From contig CAVZBX010000001.1 in assembly GCA_963773655.1 (NCBI GenBank), positions 930,001 through 994,000 on the forward strand: a stretch of DNA of 64,000 nucleotides, written 5' to 3'. Shown piece by piece: positions 9,858-19,473 of the stretch (positions are counted from its first letter, which is position 1; every line of letters begins with the position of its first letter). A model generated the notes under the pieces. The model saw only the letters and a list, made by a program, of their open reading frames with translations, was not told the origin of the DNA and did not search any database. The position numbers and the translations under genes were made by a program. The DNA is from DASSQJ01 sp963773655. GTDB taxonomy: Bacteria; Actinomycetota; Actinomycetes; Actinomycetales; Dermatophilaceae.

Positions 9858-9931
9858 CGGGACCGAAGGCTAGTGCCCGCGGAAGAAAGCGGTCGCTGCC
9901 GGGCGTTGCCGGATGAGAACCTAGGGAGAAC

Positions 9932-11416
9932 ATGACTGCACGACACACCCTCTCCGGGCGGGCCGAGGCGCTCGCCGACCACACTGCTCCGGACGACCCC
10001 GGCTCGGACCGTCCACGCGGAGCGCCGGACGTCGACGACGACCGGCTGACCTTCGACGGCGAGCAGTACGACCGGGAGGAGCGCGCCGCGCTCCGGCGGG
10101 TCTCGGGGCTGTCCACCGAGCTCGAGGACGTCACCGAGGTCGAGTACCGCCAGCTCCGGCTCGAGCGCGTCGTCCTCGCCGCCGTCTGGTCCGAGGGCAC
10201 CCTCGAGGACGCCGAGAACTCCCTGCACGAGCTCGCCGCCCTCGCCGAGACCGCCGGTTCCGACGTGCTCGCCGGCGTCATCCAGCGTCGTCCGCACCCC
10301 GACCCGGCCACGTACCTCGGCAAGGGCAAGGCGCAGGAGCTGCGAGACGTCGTCATCGACGAGGGCGCCGACACGGTCATCGCCGACACCGAGCTCTCGC
10401 CGAGCCAGCGGCGTGCCCTCGAGGACGTCGTCAAGGTCAAGGTCATCGACCGCACCGCCCTGATCCTCGACATCTTCGCCCAGCACGCGAAGAGCCGTGA
10501 GGGCAAGGCGCAGGTCGAGCTGGCGCAGCTCCAGTACCTCCTCCCGCGCCTGCGCGGCTGGGGCGAGTCGATGTCGCGGCAGGCCGGCGGCCAGGCGGCC
10601 GGCGGCCAGGGGATGGGCTCGCGCGGACCGGGCGAGACCAAGATCGAGCTCGACCGGCGCCGGATCAACTCCCGGATCGCCCGGCTGCGCCGCGAGATCA
10701 CGGAGATGAAGACGGTCCGCGACACCAAGCGCGGCGGCCGCCGGGCCAACCGGGTGCCCAGTGTCGCGATCGCCGGGTACACCAACGCGGGCAAGTCCAG
10801 CCTGCTCAACCGGCTGACCGGCGCGGGTGTGCTCGTCGAGAACCAGCTCTTCGCCACCCTCGACCCCACCGTCCGCCGGGCCGAGACCCCCGACGGCCGC
10901 CTCTACACGCTCACGGACACGGTCGGCTTCGTCCGGCAGCTGCCGCACCAGCTCGTCGAGGCCTTCCGGTCCACCCTCGAGGAGGTGGCCGACGCCGACC
11001 TCCTCCTCCACGTCGTCGACGGGTCACACCCCGACCCCGAGGGCCAGATCTCGGCCGTGCGTGCGGTGCTCGCCGATGTCGAGGCCCACGACGTCAGGGA
11101 GGTGGTCGTCGTCAACAAGGCCGACGTCGCCGACCCGGAGGTGCTCGACCGCCTGCTGCGGCACGAGACGCACTCGCTCGCCGTCTCCGCCCGCACCGGG
11201 GCCGGGCTGGCCGAGCTGCGCGAGCTCATCGCCCGCGAGCTGCCGCAGCCCGACGTCGACGTCGACGTGCTGGTGCCGTACGACCGCGGTGACCTCGTCA
11301 GCCGGGTCCACGAGGCCGGGGAGGTCCTCGCCAGCGAGCACCTCGTCGAGGGCACCCGGCTCACCGCCCGCGTCGGCGCCGAGCTGGCCGACGACCTCAC
11401 CCCGTACCGGGTCTGA
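9932..11416 (+). CDS. hflX: Ribosome-associated GTPase HflX
   Basis: HflX is a GTPase that binds the 50S subunit and splits stalled ribosomes. The 494-residue protein has the N-terminal HflX domain (ETAGSDVLAGVIQRR, PATYLGKGKAQELR), a basic linker with GSRGPGETKIELDRRRI, then the G domain: G1 GYTNAGKSSLLN, G3 DTVGF, G4 NKAD, G5 SARTG. An extra ~40-residue charged N-terminus is normal in actinobacteria. A GGGAGA lies just before the ATG. Confidence 0.95.
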   Translation: MTARHTLSGRAEALADHTAPDDPGSDRPRGAPDVDDDRLTFDGEQYDREERAALRRVSGLSTELEDVTEVEYRQLRLERVVLAAVWSEGTLEDAENSLHELAALAETAGSDVLAGVIQRRPHPDPATYLGKGKAQELRDVVIDEGADTVIADTELSPSQRRALEDVVKVKVIDRTALILDIFAQHAKSREGKAQVELAQLQYLLPRLRGWGESMSRQAGGQAAGGQGMGSRGPGETKIELDRRRINSRIARLRREITEMKTVRDTKRGGRRANRVPSVAIAGYTNAGKSSLLNRLTGAGVLVENQLFATLDPTVRRAETPDGRLYTLTDTVGFVRQLPHQLVEAFRSTLEEVADADLLLHVVDGSHPDPEGQISAVRAVLADVEAHDVREVVVVNKADVADPEVLDRLLRHETHSLAVSARTGAGLAELRELIARELPQPDVDVDVLVPYDRGDLVSRVHEAGEVLASEHLVEGTRLTARVGAELADDLTPYRV

Positions 11417-11468
11417 CCCGGCTGTCCGCAGAGGTCCACGAGCGCCGACGGGCGAGTAGCCTCCGCGG

Positions 11469-12525
11469 GTGCAGCACGCGCCCCGCGAGATCGCGACGAA
11501 CCGGCTGACCCTGCGTCCGCCGGTCTCGGGGGACCGCGGGCTGTGGCTGCGCCTCAACCGCGACCCGCGGCTGTGGACGCACGCACCGCACTCGATGCCG
11601 GCAAGCGACGCCCGGGCCGGTGAGCTCTTCGACGACTGCCTCCACCGGTGGCGGGACGCCGGCTTCGACTACGGCGTGGTCGAGGAGACCAGCCTGCGTG
11701 CCGGCATCGGGGTCGGTGGACTGCGCCGATCCACCGACCGCGGCCGGATCGTGCTCGCCTTCCGCCTGGCCTCCACCGCGCGCGGGCGCGGGATCGGCCG
11801 CGAGGCTGCCCGGGCGTGGACCGCGCACGCCGTGGAGTGGCTGCCCGAGGTGCCGCTCGCCGCGGTGATCCCCGACTCCGACGTGGCCTCGGCCCGCACG
11901 GCGCTCTCGGTGGGCATGGAGCGGGTCGGCAGCGACCCCGAGCCGGGGCAGGACGGAGGGCGAACCGTGTTCGAGGCCCCCCGGGTCGAGGCCCGGGAGT
12001 GGCTCGACGCCGCGACCCGCGAGCAGGTGCTGGACCTCTGGTGCGCCGTCAACGACGGCGACGGTGCCGTCGGCTTCCTCCCGGGCGCACCCCGCCACCA
12101 CGTGGCGCAGGCCCTCGCCGCCCACGAGGAGGAGATGGCCGACGGCCTGACGACCGCGGTGCTGCTCCGGTGCCGCCGACGGCTCGGTGGTGGGCCTGGG
12201 CTTCTGGGTGGCCGACCGCAACGCGATGCGGGCGCACGAGCGCACCGCGTTCCGGATCATGACCGACCCCACGCGCCGGGGCCGCAACCTGGGCCGCCTG
12301 CTCGTGGCGGCGATGCACCGGGTCGCGCGGCACGCCGGGGTGGAGCTCGCCACACTGGTCGTGCGCAGCGGCACCGGCGGCACCCGCTTCTACGAGCGCT
12401 CGGGCTACCTCGAGGTCGGGAGGGTGCCCGGGAACATCCGGGTGGCCCCCGGTGACGACCGCGACAGCGTCCTGATGGCCCGCCGCCTCGACGGCCGGGC
12501 GATGGTCGCCGACGGCCGGCCCTGA
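11469..12525 (+). CDS. Two-domain GNAT acetyltransferase, frameshifted near 12,172
   Basis: The first domain (TNRLTLRPPVSGDRGLWLRL ... ARGRGIGREAARAW) is RimJ/RimL-like. The second domain (RAHERTAFRIMTDPTRRGRNLGRLLV ... GTRFYERSGYLEVGR) is a typical GNAT acetyl-CoA site with RRGRNLG. The reading frame changes between them. After TTAVLLRC at about 12,171-12,174 the continuation AADGSVVGLGFWVAD lies one base out of frame, as if a C were inserted in TGCCGCC. Both sides keep strong coding bias. A TAGCCT box ends 6 nt before the GTG start. The substrate is unknown. Confidence 0.72.
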
Positions 12526-12534
12526 GGCGGACGG

Positions 12535-14250
12535 TCAGCTCAGGCCCGTGATCCGCCCGTCGGCGTCGACGTCGATGCGGCTCGCCGACGGCGCCTTGGG
12601 CAGCCCCGGCATGGTGAGCAGGCTGCCGGTGACCATGACCACGAACCCGGCCCCCGCCGACAGCCGCACCTCGCGGACGTCGACGGTGTGCCCGGTGGGG
12701 GCCCCGCGGAGGCCGGGGTCCGTGGAGAACGAGGACTGGGTCTTGGCCATGCACACCGGCAGCGACCCGTGGCCCTCGGCCTCGATCCGGTCCAGCGCCT
12801 TGCGCGCGGCCGAGGTGAAGGTGACCCGGTCGGCCCCGTAGACGCGGCGCGCCACCGCCTCGGCCTTCTCCGCCAGGGGGAGGTCGTCGACGTAGGTGAA
12901 GCGCATCGCGCTGGCGCCGCTCTCGCCCACCTCGACGACGGTGCGGGCCAGGTCCTCGGCCCCGGCGCCACCGTCGACGACGTGCGTGGCCGCGTGCGCC
13001 GGCACGCCGAGGACTTGGGTCATCCGGACCACCGCCTCGACCTCGGCGTCGGTGTCGGTGGGGAAGCGGTTGACCGCGACGACGGGTGCGAGCCCGAAGA
13101 CCTCGCGGACGTTGTGCAGGTGCCGGCGCAGGTTCGACATCCCGTGCTCGAGGGCGTCGAGGTCCTCGCGGGCGAGGTCGGCGACCGCGACCCCTCCGTG
13201 GTACTTCAGCGCCCGGACGGTGGCGACGACCACGACGACGTCCGGCCGCATCCCCGACAGCCGGCAGGCGATGTCGACGAACTTCTCGGCGCCGAGGTCC
13301 GCGCCGAAGCCGGCCTCGGTGACGACCCAGTCCGACAGCTTGAGCGCCGCCTGCGTGGCCACCACCGAGTTGGTGCCGTGGGCGATGTTGGCGAACGGCC
13401 CGCCGTGGACCATCGCCGGCGTGTGCTCCATCGTCTGCACCAGGTTGGGGGCGAAGGCGTCGCGGAGCAGCACCGTCATCGGTCCGTCGGCCTGCAGGTC
13501 GCGGGCGGTGACCGGCCGCTTGCCGTGCGTGTGCGCGACGACGATGTCGCCGAGCCGGCGCTTGAGGTCGGTGAGGGAGCGGGCGAGGCAGAAGATCGCC
13601 ATCACCTCGGAGGCGACGGTGATGTCGAAGCCGTCCTGGCGGGGCACGCCGTTGAGGGGGCCGCCGAGGCCGATGACGACGTCGCGCAGTGCCCGGTCGT
13701 TGAGGTCGACGACGCGCTTCCAGGTGACGGTGCGCGCGTCGATGTCGAGCGCGTTGCCGTGGTGGAGGTGGTTGTCCAGCAGCGCGGCGAGGAGGTTGTT
13801 CGCGGCCCCGATGGCGGCGAAGTCACCGGTGAAGTGGAGGTTGATGTCGGTCATCGGCACCACCTGGGCGTAGCCGCCACCGGCGGCGCCTCCCTTGATG
13901 CCGAAGACCGGGCCCATCGACGGCTCGCGCAGGGCCACCATGGCGTCGTGGCCCAGCCGGGACAGCGCGTCGGCCAGGCCGACCGACGTCGTCGTCTTGC
14001 CCTCTCCCGCCGGCGTGGGCGACATCGCCGTGACGAGCACGAGCCGTCCGTCCGGGCGGTCGGCGAGGGAGTCGAGGTAGGGCAGCGAGACCTTGGCCTT
14101 GGTGTGGCCGTAGGGGATGAGGGCCTCGGCGGGGATGCCGAGCCGCTCGCGGGCGAGGTCGACGACGGGCTGGATCTCAGCCGCCTCGGCGATCTCGATG
14201 TCGGACGGGAAGGGTGTCTGTGTCTCGACGTTGAGGGTCACGAGGCCCAT
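12535..14250 (-). CDS. fhs: Formate-tetrahydrofolate ligase
   Basis: The enzyme makes 10-formyl-THF from formate, ATP and THF. The 571-residue protein has the family's ATP motif PTPAGEGKTTTSVGL at about residues 78-92, the KGGAAGGGYAQVVPM segment, LHFTGDFAAIGAANNLLAA, and a conserved FAPNLVQTMEHTPAMVHGGPFANIAHG stretch in two parts. ATG 14,250 matches the family start; the ATG ten codons further up has no support. It converges with the GNAT gene across 9 bp and diverges from the DinG-like gene. Confidence 0.96.
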   Translation of the reverse strand: MGLVTLNVETQTPFPSDIEIAEAAEIQPVVDLARERLGIPAEALIPYGHTKAKVSLPYLDSLADRPDGRLVLVTAMSPTPAGEGKTTTSVGLADALSRLGHDAMVALREPSMGPVFGIKGGAAGGGYAQVVPMTDINLHFTGDFAAIGAANNLLAALLDNHLHHGNALDIDARTVTWKRVVDLNDRALRDVVIGLGGPLNGVPRQDGFDITVASEVMAIFCLARSLTDLKRRLGDIVVAHTHGKRPVTARDLQADGPMTVLLRDAFAPNLVQTMEHTPAMVHGGPFANIAHGTNSVVATQAALKLSDWVVTEAGFGADLGAEKFVDIACRLSGMRPDVVVVVATVRALKYHGGVAVADLAREDLDALEHGMSNLRRHLHNVREVFGLAPVVAVNRFPTDTDAEVEAVVRMTQVLGVPAHAATHVVDGGAGAEDLARTVVEVGESGASAMRFTYVDDLPLAEKAEAVARRVYGADRVTFTSAARKALDRIEAEGHGSLPVCMAKTQSSFSTDPGLRGAPTGHTVDVREVRLSAGAGFVVMVTGSLLTMPGLPKAPSASRIDVDADGRITGLS

Positions 14251-14333
14251 CGTGGCACCAGTGGGTCCCGCATGCGGCACGAACCCCCTGTGGACGCGCG
14301 TCCGGGCCGGCGCGCAGCGCCTAGAGTGCTCGG

Positions 14334-16592
14334 GTGCCCTCGCTCGACGACCTCCTCCACGCAGCCGTCGCGGGGGTCGGCGGCACCGAGCGACCCGGTC
14401 AGGTGCAGATGGCGCACGCCGTCGCCGACGCCATCGCCTCCGGCGAGCACCTGCTGGTCCAGGCCGGCACGGGCACCGGCAAGTCGCTCGCCTACCTCGT
14501 GCCCGCGGTGCAGCACGCGGTCGAGGGCGGGGGCACGGCCGTCGTCGCGACGGCCACGCTCGCGCTCCAGGCGCAGGTCGTCGACCGCGACATGCCCCGG
14601 TTCGCGGACGCCCTCGAACCCGTGCTCGGCCGCCGCCCCACCTACGCGCTCGTCAAGGGCCGGCGCAACTACGTGTGCGCCCACAAGCTCGAGGGTGGCT
14701 TCCCGGACGACGACGAGAGCACGCTGCTCGCCGTGGGCGACGTCGACCGCCAGGCGTCGCGGCTCGGGCAGGAGGTCATGCGGCTGCGGACGTGGGCCGG
14801 CGAGACCGAGTCCGGTGACCGGGACGAGCTGGTGCCGGGGGTCTCGGAGCGGGCCTGGCGACAGGTGTCGGTGAGCGCGGAGGAGTGCCTCGGGCAGCGC
14901 TGCCCGATGGTCGCCGAGTGCTTCGTCGAGCGGTCCCGGGCGGCTGCGCGTGACGTCGACGTCGTCGTCACCAACCACTCCTTCATGGCCATCGACGCGT
15001 TCGAGGGACGCCAGCTGCTGCCCGAGCACGACGTGCTCGTCGTCGACGAGGGGCACGAGCTGGTCGACCGGGTCACCTCGACGATCACCGACGAGCTCAC
15101 CCCCGGCTCGGTGCGGGCAGCCGCTCGGCGCGCGGGGCGGCAGGCGGACGCCTCCGAGACCCTCGACGACGCCGCGACCCTCCTGGAGTCGGTGCTGGAG
15201 CCGATGCCGGAGGGGAGGCTGGACGGCATCCCCGACGCGGTGGCGATGGCGCTGGCGCGGGTGAGGGACACCGCCCGGACCGTGCAGTCGGAGCTCAAGG
15301 GGCGGCCGGGCGAGGAGCCCGACGGTGCGCGGCAGGTGGCCCGGGCCGCCGTCGACGACGTGCACGAGACCGCGTGCCGGGTGCTGGAGGAGCGCGAGCT
15401 CGACGTCGCGTGGGTCGCGAAGGACCCCCGCCGCGGACCGGTGCTGCGCGTCGCGCCGATGAGCGTGGCGATGCTCGTGCGCGACAAGGTCTTCGAGGAG
15501 CGCACGGTCGTCATGACCTCGGCCACCCTGGAGCTCGGCGGCACGTTCGACGCCGTCGCCGGCACCATCGGGCTGCGGGGCGAGGGGGCGCCGGCCTGGC
15601 GGGGCCTCGACGTCGGCAGCCCGTTCGACTACCCCCGCCAGGGCATCGCCTACGTCGCCCGCCACCTGCCGCCGCCGGGGCGCGACGGCACCGCCCCCGA
15701 GGCCCTGGACGAGATCGAGGCGCTGGTCCGGGCGGCGGGCGGGCGCACCCTGGGCCTGTTCTCCTCGATGCGCGCCGCGAGGGAGGCCACCGAGGAGATG
15801 CGCGAGCGGCTCGACGACACCGACATCGTGGTCCTGTGCCAGGGCGAGGACCAGATCGCCACGCTCGTGCGCGACTTCGCCCGTGAGCCGCGGACCTGCC
15901 TGTTCGGCACCCTGTCGCTGTGGCAGGGGGTCGACGTGCCCGGGTCGTCGTGCCAGCTGGTCCTCGTCGACCGGATCCCCTTCCCGAGACCCGACGACCC
16001 GCTGTCCTCGGCCCGCTCGCGCGCGATCGAGCGGATGGGGGGCAACGGCTTCATGGCGGTCTCGGCGACGCACGCGGCCCTGCGGCTGGCCCAGGGGGCG
16101 GGCCGCCTCATCCGGCGGGCCGACGACCGCGGGGTCGTGGCCTTCCTCGACTCGAGGATGATGAACGCCCGCTACGCCGGGTTCCTGCAGCGGTCGCTGC
16201 CGCCGTTCTGGCCCACCGCCGACCGCGACCTCGTGCTCGCTGCCCTGCGGCGGCTCGACGAGACGGCCGAGCCACCACTGCCCGTGGCCGAGCCGGCGCT
16301 GCGCGGCCTCACCGGGGCGGTGGCCGGCACGTCGATGGCTGCGGTGGCTCCGGTGCCGGACGAGCGTCCGGTCGCCGAACCGCCGCCGCCCCCCGGCTCG
16401 GCGCGGACCGCCGTCACCCGGGGCCACGCCTGGACCACGCAGGAGGACGAGGAGCTGCGCGACGGCGTCGAGCTCGGCCTCACCGCCGACGAGCTGGCCG
16501 AGTCGATGGAGCTGCCGCCCGACGTCGTGCGGGCCCGTCTCGACGGCCTGGGCCTGGAGGCGGGGCGCGGCCCGACGCTCACCTTCGACTGA
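14334..16592 (+). CDS. DinG/XPD-like ATP-dependent DNA helicase with Fe-S site
   Basis: The 752-residue SF2 helicase has Walker A VQAGTGTGKSLAYLVP, motif II VVDEGHEL (DEAH variant), and late motifs FGTLSLWQGVDVPG and QGAGRLIRRADDRG. Four cysteines between motifs I and II (NYVC, EECLGQRC, AECF) match the 4Fe-4S ligands of XPD/DinG helicases. The last ~170 residues include a proline-rich linker and a helical TxxEDEELRDGVELGLTADELAE region. A TAGAGT box ends 6 nt before the GTG start, so translation is probably leaderless. A role in DNA repair or R-loop removal is likely by family. Confidence 0.92.
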   Translation: MPSLDDLLHAAVAGVGGTERPGQVQMAHAVADAIASGEHLLVQAGTGTGKSLAYLVPAVQHAVEGGGTAVVATATLALQAQVVDRDMPRFADALEPVLGRRPTYALVKGRRNYVCAHKLEGGFPDDDESTLLAVGDVDRQASRLGQEVMRLRTWAGETESGDRDELVPGVSERAWRQVSVSAEECLGQRCPMVAECFVERSRAAARDVDVVVTNHSFMAIDAFEGRQLLPEHDVLVVDEGHELVDRVTSTITDELTPGSVRAAARRAGRQADASETLDDAATLLESVLEPMPEGRLDGIPDAVAMALARVRDTARTVQSELKGRPGEEPDGARQVARAAVDDVHETACRVLEERELDVAWVAKDPRRGPVLRVAPMSVAMLVRDKVFEERTVVMTSATLELGGTFDAVAGTIGLRGEGAPAWRGLDVGSPFDYPRQGIAYVARHLPPPGRDGTAPEALDEIEALVRAAGGRTLGLFSSMRAAREATEEMRERLDDTDIVVLCQGEDQIATLVRDFAREPRTCLFGTLSLWQGVDVPGSSCQLVLVDRIPFPRPDDPLSSARSRAIERMGGNGFMAVSATHAALRLAQGAGRLIRRADDRGVVAFLDSRMMNARYAGFLQRSLPPFWPTADRDLVLAALRRLDETAEPPLPVAEPALRGLTGAVAGTSMAAVAPVPDERPVAEPPPPPGSARTAVTRGHAWTTQEDEELRDGVELGLTADELAESMELPPDVVRARLDGLGLEAGRGPTLTFD

Positions 16593-16606
16593 TCGGGGCG
16601 CCCGGT

Positions 16607-17174
16607 TCAGGCGGCGTCGGCCACCCGCTCCAGGTGCCGGACCCAGGCCTCGGTCTGCCGGGAGTCGCTGAAGCGGACGACGGGCGGACCCTCGGGGTCG
16701 GCGCACCACTGCTCGATCTGCGCGTGCTTGCTCGCGAAGCTGCGGACGTGCCAGGCGATGATCGACTCGCGTGAGAACGACTGCCGCCACGACTCGGTGT
16801 TGCCTCCGCACACCTCCTCGTGGGTGACGAGCCGGTGCGCGGTGCGCCGCAGCAGCCGGGTCAGGCTGGTGCGGCGGGGGTAGTCCAGCGCGACGAGCAG
16901 GTCGATCCGGGGGAGCAGCAGCTCACGGGTGCTCGTCCACAGCGAGTCGACGACCCAGGCCGGCCCCTCCACCCGCTCGCGCATCGCCCTCGGCTGCTCG
17001 TCCGCGGGGATCTGCGTCCAGGTCGGGCCGCCACATCACGTCGTCGGTGGACACGTACGGCAGGCCCCCGAGGTCGGCGAGGCGAGCCGCGAGGGTCGAC
17101 TTGCCGGAGCCGGTGACGCCGTACAGCACGATGCGGCGGTGCCGGTGCAGATCAGCGGGAGGCGGGACGAGCAC
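16607..17174 (-). CDS. P-loop kinase-like protein (FlaR/topology-modulation type), frameshifted near 17,020
   Basis: The N-terminal part has Walker A YGVTGSGKSTLAARLA followed by PYVSTDDVMWRPD, typical of adenylate-kinase-like proteins annotated as DNA topology modulation protein FlaR. In the opened frame the sequence then turns to nonsense. A one-base shift at about 17,015-17,030 restores QIPADEQPRAMRERVEGPAWVVDS and the rest, including LDYPRRTSLTRLLRRT and SRESIIAWHVRSF. The combined product would be about 188 residues. A TAGCAT box ends 6 nt before the GTG start. The substrate is unknown. Confidence 0.72.
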
Positions 17175-17243
17175 CGGGTGATGCTACGCGCCGGGACGGC
17201 TCCCGGGCAGCGCGGTGTCGGCCCGAGGTGGCACAGTGGCGCC

Positions 17244-18245
17244 ATGCCGGAGGACCAGGTGGCCGTCCACCGCCGCGTACCGCCGCTCGTCCTCGTCAGC
17301 GGGCCCGAGCAGCTCCTCGCCGAGCGGGCGGTCGACCACACCGTCGACGAGCTGCGCGTCAGCTCGCCCGATCTCGAGGTCATCCACGTGTACGCCGCCG
17401 CCTATGAACCGGGCGAGCTGGTGCTGCACGCCAGCCCGTCGTTGTTCGGGGGCGCCAAGTGCCTCGTCGTCCACGACCTCGACGAGGCCGGCGACGACCT
17501 GCAGACCGACCTGCTGGCCGCGCTCTCGGGGCCGCCGGAGCCCGACCTCACCATGGTCGTGCTGCACAAGAGCGGGCAGCGGGGCAAGAAGGTGCTCGAC
17601 ACCATGCGCGGCGGCGGGGCCCGCGTCATCGAGGCCGCGGCGATCCGGTCCGACCGCGACAAGGCCGACTTCGCCGCCCACGAGTTCCGCCGGGCGCACC
17701 GCAAGGCCACCGGCGAGGCGGTGCACGCGCTCGTCGAGGCGGTGGGCCGCGACGTCCGCGAGCTCGCCGCGGCCTGCCAGCAGCTCGTCGACGACACCAC
17801 GGGGGTCATCGACGAGCAGGTGGTGCTCACCTACCACGGGGGCAAGGTCGAGGCCACGGGATTCCGGGTCGCCGACGCCGCGATGGCCGGCGACACCGCC
17901 GAGGCGATGCGGCTGCTGCGCCACGCCATCGCGGTGGGCGTCGACCCCGTTCCCCTCGTCGCCGTCCTCGCCCAGCAGGTGCGCCTGCTCATCCGGGTCG
18001 GTGCCGCCGGGCGGGGTCGCTCCGGCGACGTCGCCCGCGAGCTCGGCATCGCGCCGTGGCAGGTCGACAAGGCCCGCCGGGCCCTCGGGGGCTGGACCGC
18101 CGAGGCCCTGGCGACGTGCGTGCGGGCGCTCGCCGCCGCCGACGCGGAGGTCAAAGGCGGAGGCCGCGACCCCGTCTACGCCGTCGAACGGGTCGTGCTC
18201 ACGATCACCGCCCAGCACGCCCGGGGCCGGGAGCAGGCGGGCTGA
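17244..18245 (+). CDS. holA: DNA polymerase III subunit delta
   Basis: HolA opens the beta clamp as part of the clamp loader. The 333-residue protein shows the actinobacterial delta pattern: an N-terminal PPLVLVSGPEQLLAERAV, an ATPase-like fold without a working Walker A, DFAAHEFRRAHRKATGEAV, GRDVRELAAACQQL, and a C-terminal collar with VAVLAQQVRLLIRVGAAG. ATG 17,244 is 6 nt after a CACAGT box. It precedes rpsT, an order conserved in actinobacteria. Confidence 0.93.
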   Translation: MPEDQVAVHRRVPPLVLVSGPEQLLAERAVDHTVDELRVSSPDLEVIHVYAAAYEPGELVLHASPSLFGGAKCLVVHDLDEAGDDLQTDLLAALSGPPEPDLTMVVLHKSGQRGKKVLDTMRGGGARVIEAAAIRSDRDKADFAAHEFRRAHRKATGEAVHALVEAVGRDVRELAAACQQLVDDTTGVIDEQVVLTYHGGKVEATGFRVADAAMAGDTAEAMRLLRHAIAVGVDPVPLVAVLAQQVRLLIRVGAAGRGRSGDVARELGIAPWQVDKARRALGGWTAEALATCVRALAAADAEVKGGGRDPVYAVERVVLTITAQHARGREQAG

Positions 18246-18259
18246 GGTCACCGCCCGTT

Positions 18260-18289
18260 TTGGCCGCGCCGGGCGGGCGCTGGTAGATT
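18260..18289 (+). promoter_or_regulatory. rpsT promoter
   Basis: TTGGCC and TAGATT are spaced 18 bp apart. Transcription would begin near 18,296 and leave a ~134-nt leader before rpsT. The leader starts with an inverted repeat (GTGCGCG...CGCGCAC) and may have a regulatory role. Confidence 0.5.
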
Positions 18290-18429
18290 CTGCGGTTGCG
18301 TGCGCGTGAGGTCGCGCGCGCACGACGCACCATCCAGCGCGAGTCAACCACGGGTGCCCCACGCCCGGTCCCGACCCGCGACTGCCGCCCTCTACGGCAA
18401 CCGACCCCGACCGAAAGACGCGAACCACA

Positions 18430-18690
18430 GTGGCGAACATCAAGTCCCAGCTGAAGCGGATCAAGACCAACCGCAAGGCCACCGAGCGCAACAAGGCCGT
18501 CAAGTCCGAGTTCAAGACGGCCATCCGCCGCTTCCGCGAGGCCGCGGACGCCGGCAGCAAGGACGAGGCCGCTGCCGCGCTGCACGCCGCCTCGGTCAAG
18601 CTCGACAAGGCCGTGAGCAAGGGCGTCATCCACAAGAACCAGGCCGCGAACAAGAAGTCCGCGATGGCCAGGCGGGCCGCTCAGCTCTGA
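18430..18690 (+). CDS. rpsT: 30S ribosomal protein S20
   Basis: The 86-residue basic protein starts (V/M)ANIKSQLKRIKTNRKATER and ends KNQAANKKSAMARRAAQL, the S20 signature. S20 binds 16S rRNA in the body of the 30S subunit. GTG start; it has its own promoter and a very strong terminator, so it forms a monocistronic unit between holA and a convergent PemK-like gene. Confidence 0.97.
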   Translation: MANIKSQLKRIKTNRKATERNKAVKSEFKTAIRRFREAADAGSKDEAAAALHAASVKLDKAVSKGVIHKNQAANKKSAMARRAAQL

Positions 18691-18703
18691 GCCGAGCAGC
18701 CCC

Positions 18704-18748
18704 CGCGCGAGGGCCCGTCACCAACCCCGGGTGACGGGCCCTCGCGCG
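18704..18748. terminator. Strong rpsT terminator, shared with the convergent gene
   Basis: A perfect 19-bp stem (arms 18,704-18,722 and 18,730-18,748, containing GAGGGCCCGTCACC) with a 7-nt loop follows the rpsT stop by 13 nt. It ends 8 nt before the stop of the convergent PemK-like gene, so it may serve both strands. Confidence 0.85.
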
Positions 18749-18756
18749 TGCGGGGC

Positions 18757-19236
18757 TCAGCCCCGGGCGTCGCGCACGGCCGCCGCGACGGCCTCGAACC
18801 GGTCACGCGGCAGCACGGACCCCTCCCGGCGCACCGCCCCCGGGTCGACCCGGACCACCCGGTCGACACGCACCTCGCTCGGGCGCCGCTGCGGGTCCCA
18901 GGCTCCGCGCCCGATGTCGACCCACTGCGGTCCGCCCCGACGGCGGGGGCGGCCGTCGTGGTCCTTGCTCGTCAGCTGGAGCGCGAGCAGCCAGGGCCCG
19001 TCGTGGCCGACGAGCAGGACCGGCCGGTCCTTGCCCTGCGCGTGGTCCTCCTCGAAGGGGACCCAGGTCCAGACGATCTCGCCGGGGTCCGGCGAGCCGT
19101 CGGGGTGCGGGGCGTACACCGGCTCGAGGAGGCCGCGGTAGTCGCCGGGGTAGCGCGGGACCCTGGGGCGCGCAGGCAGCAGCCGGGCGAGGAGGCGCCG
19201 GAGCAGGCCCGGGCGCGGGGCGGTGGACGCGGGCAT
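18757..19236 (-). CDS. PemK/MazF-like protein
   Basis: The 159-residue protein contains PGEIVWTWVPFEEDHAQGKDRPVLLVG, matching in two stretches the PemK/MazF core with the conserved xxGxIVW and KxRPVLV motifs. LLALQLTSKDHD and WDPQRRPSEVRVDRV follow, as in actinobacterial family members. MazF toxins are endoribonucleases, but this longer solitary type has no antitoxin gene beside it. The catalytic Arg (KDRPV) and the TSKDHD segment are present. A TACCCT box ends 6 nt before the ATG. Confidence 0.8.
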   Translation of the reverse strand: MPASTAPRPGLLRRLLARLLPARPRVPRYPGDYRGLLEPVYAPHPDGSPDPGEIVWTWVPFEEDHAQGKDRPVLLVGHDGPWLLALQLTSKDHDGRPRRRGGPQWVDIGRGAWDPQRRPSEVRVDRVVRVDPGAVRREGSVLPRDRFEAVAAAVRDARG

Positions 19237-19473
19237 GGCGCGAGGGTAGCGAGCGGGTCAGCCCGGCGGGCGGGGGTTGCCAGCCCCGGCGGTCGGAGAG
19301 CAGCGGCACGGTGCTGTCGCGACACGGATCGCGCGGGCGGGCCGCGGTCGCACGGCCCACCGGGTTGCCCCGCCGGCCGTGGCCCGACCTGGGACGTTCG
19401 GGGAACCCGTGGGGGCGTGGGAGACTGGGGCACAGTGTCCTGACCGCCCCAGACCCCGAGGAACCCCCCGCCC

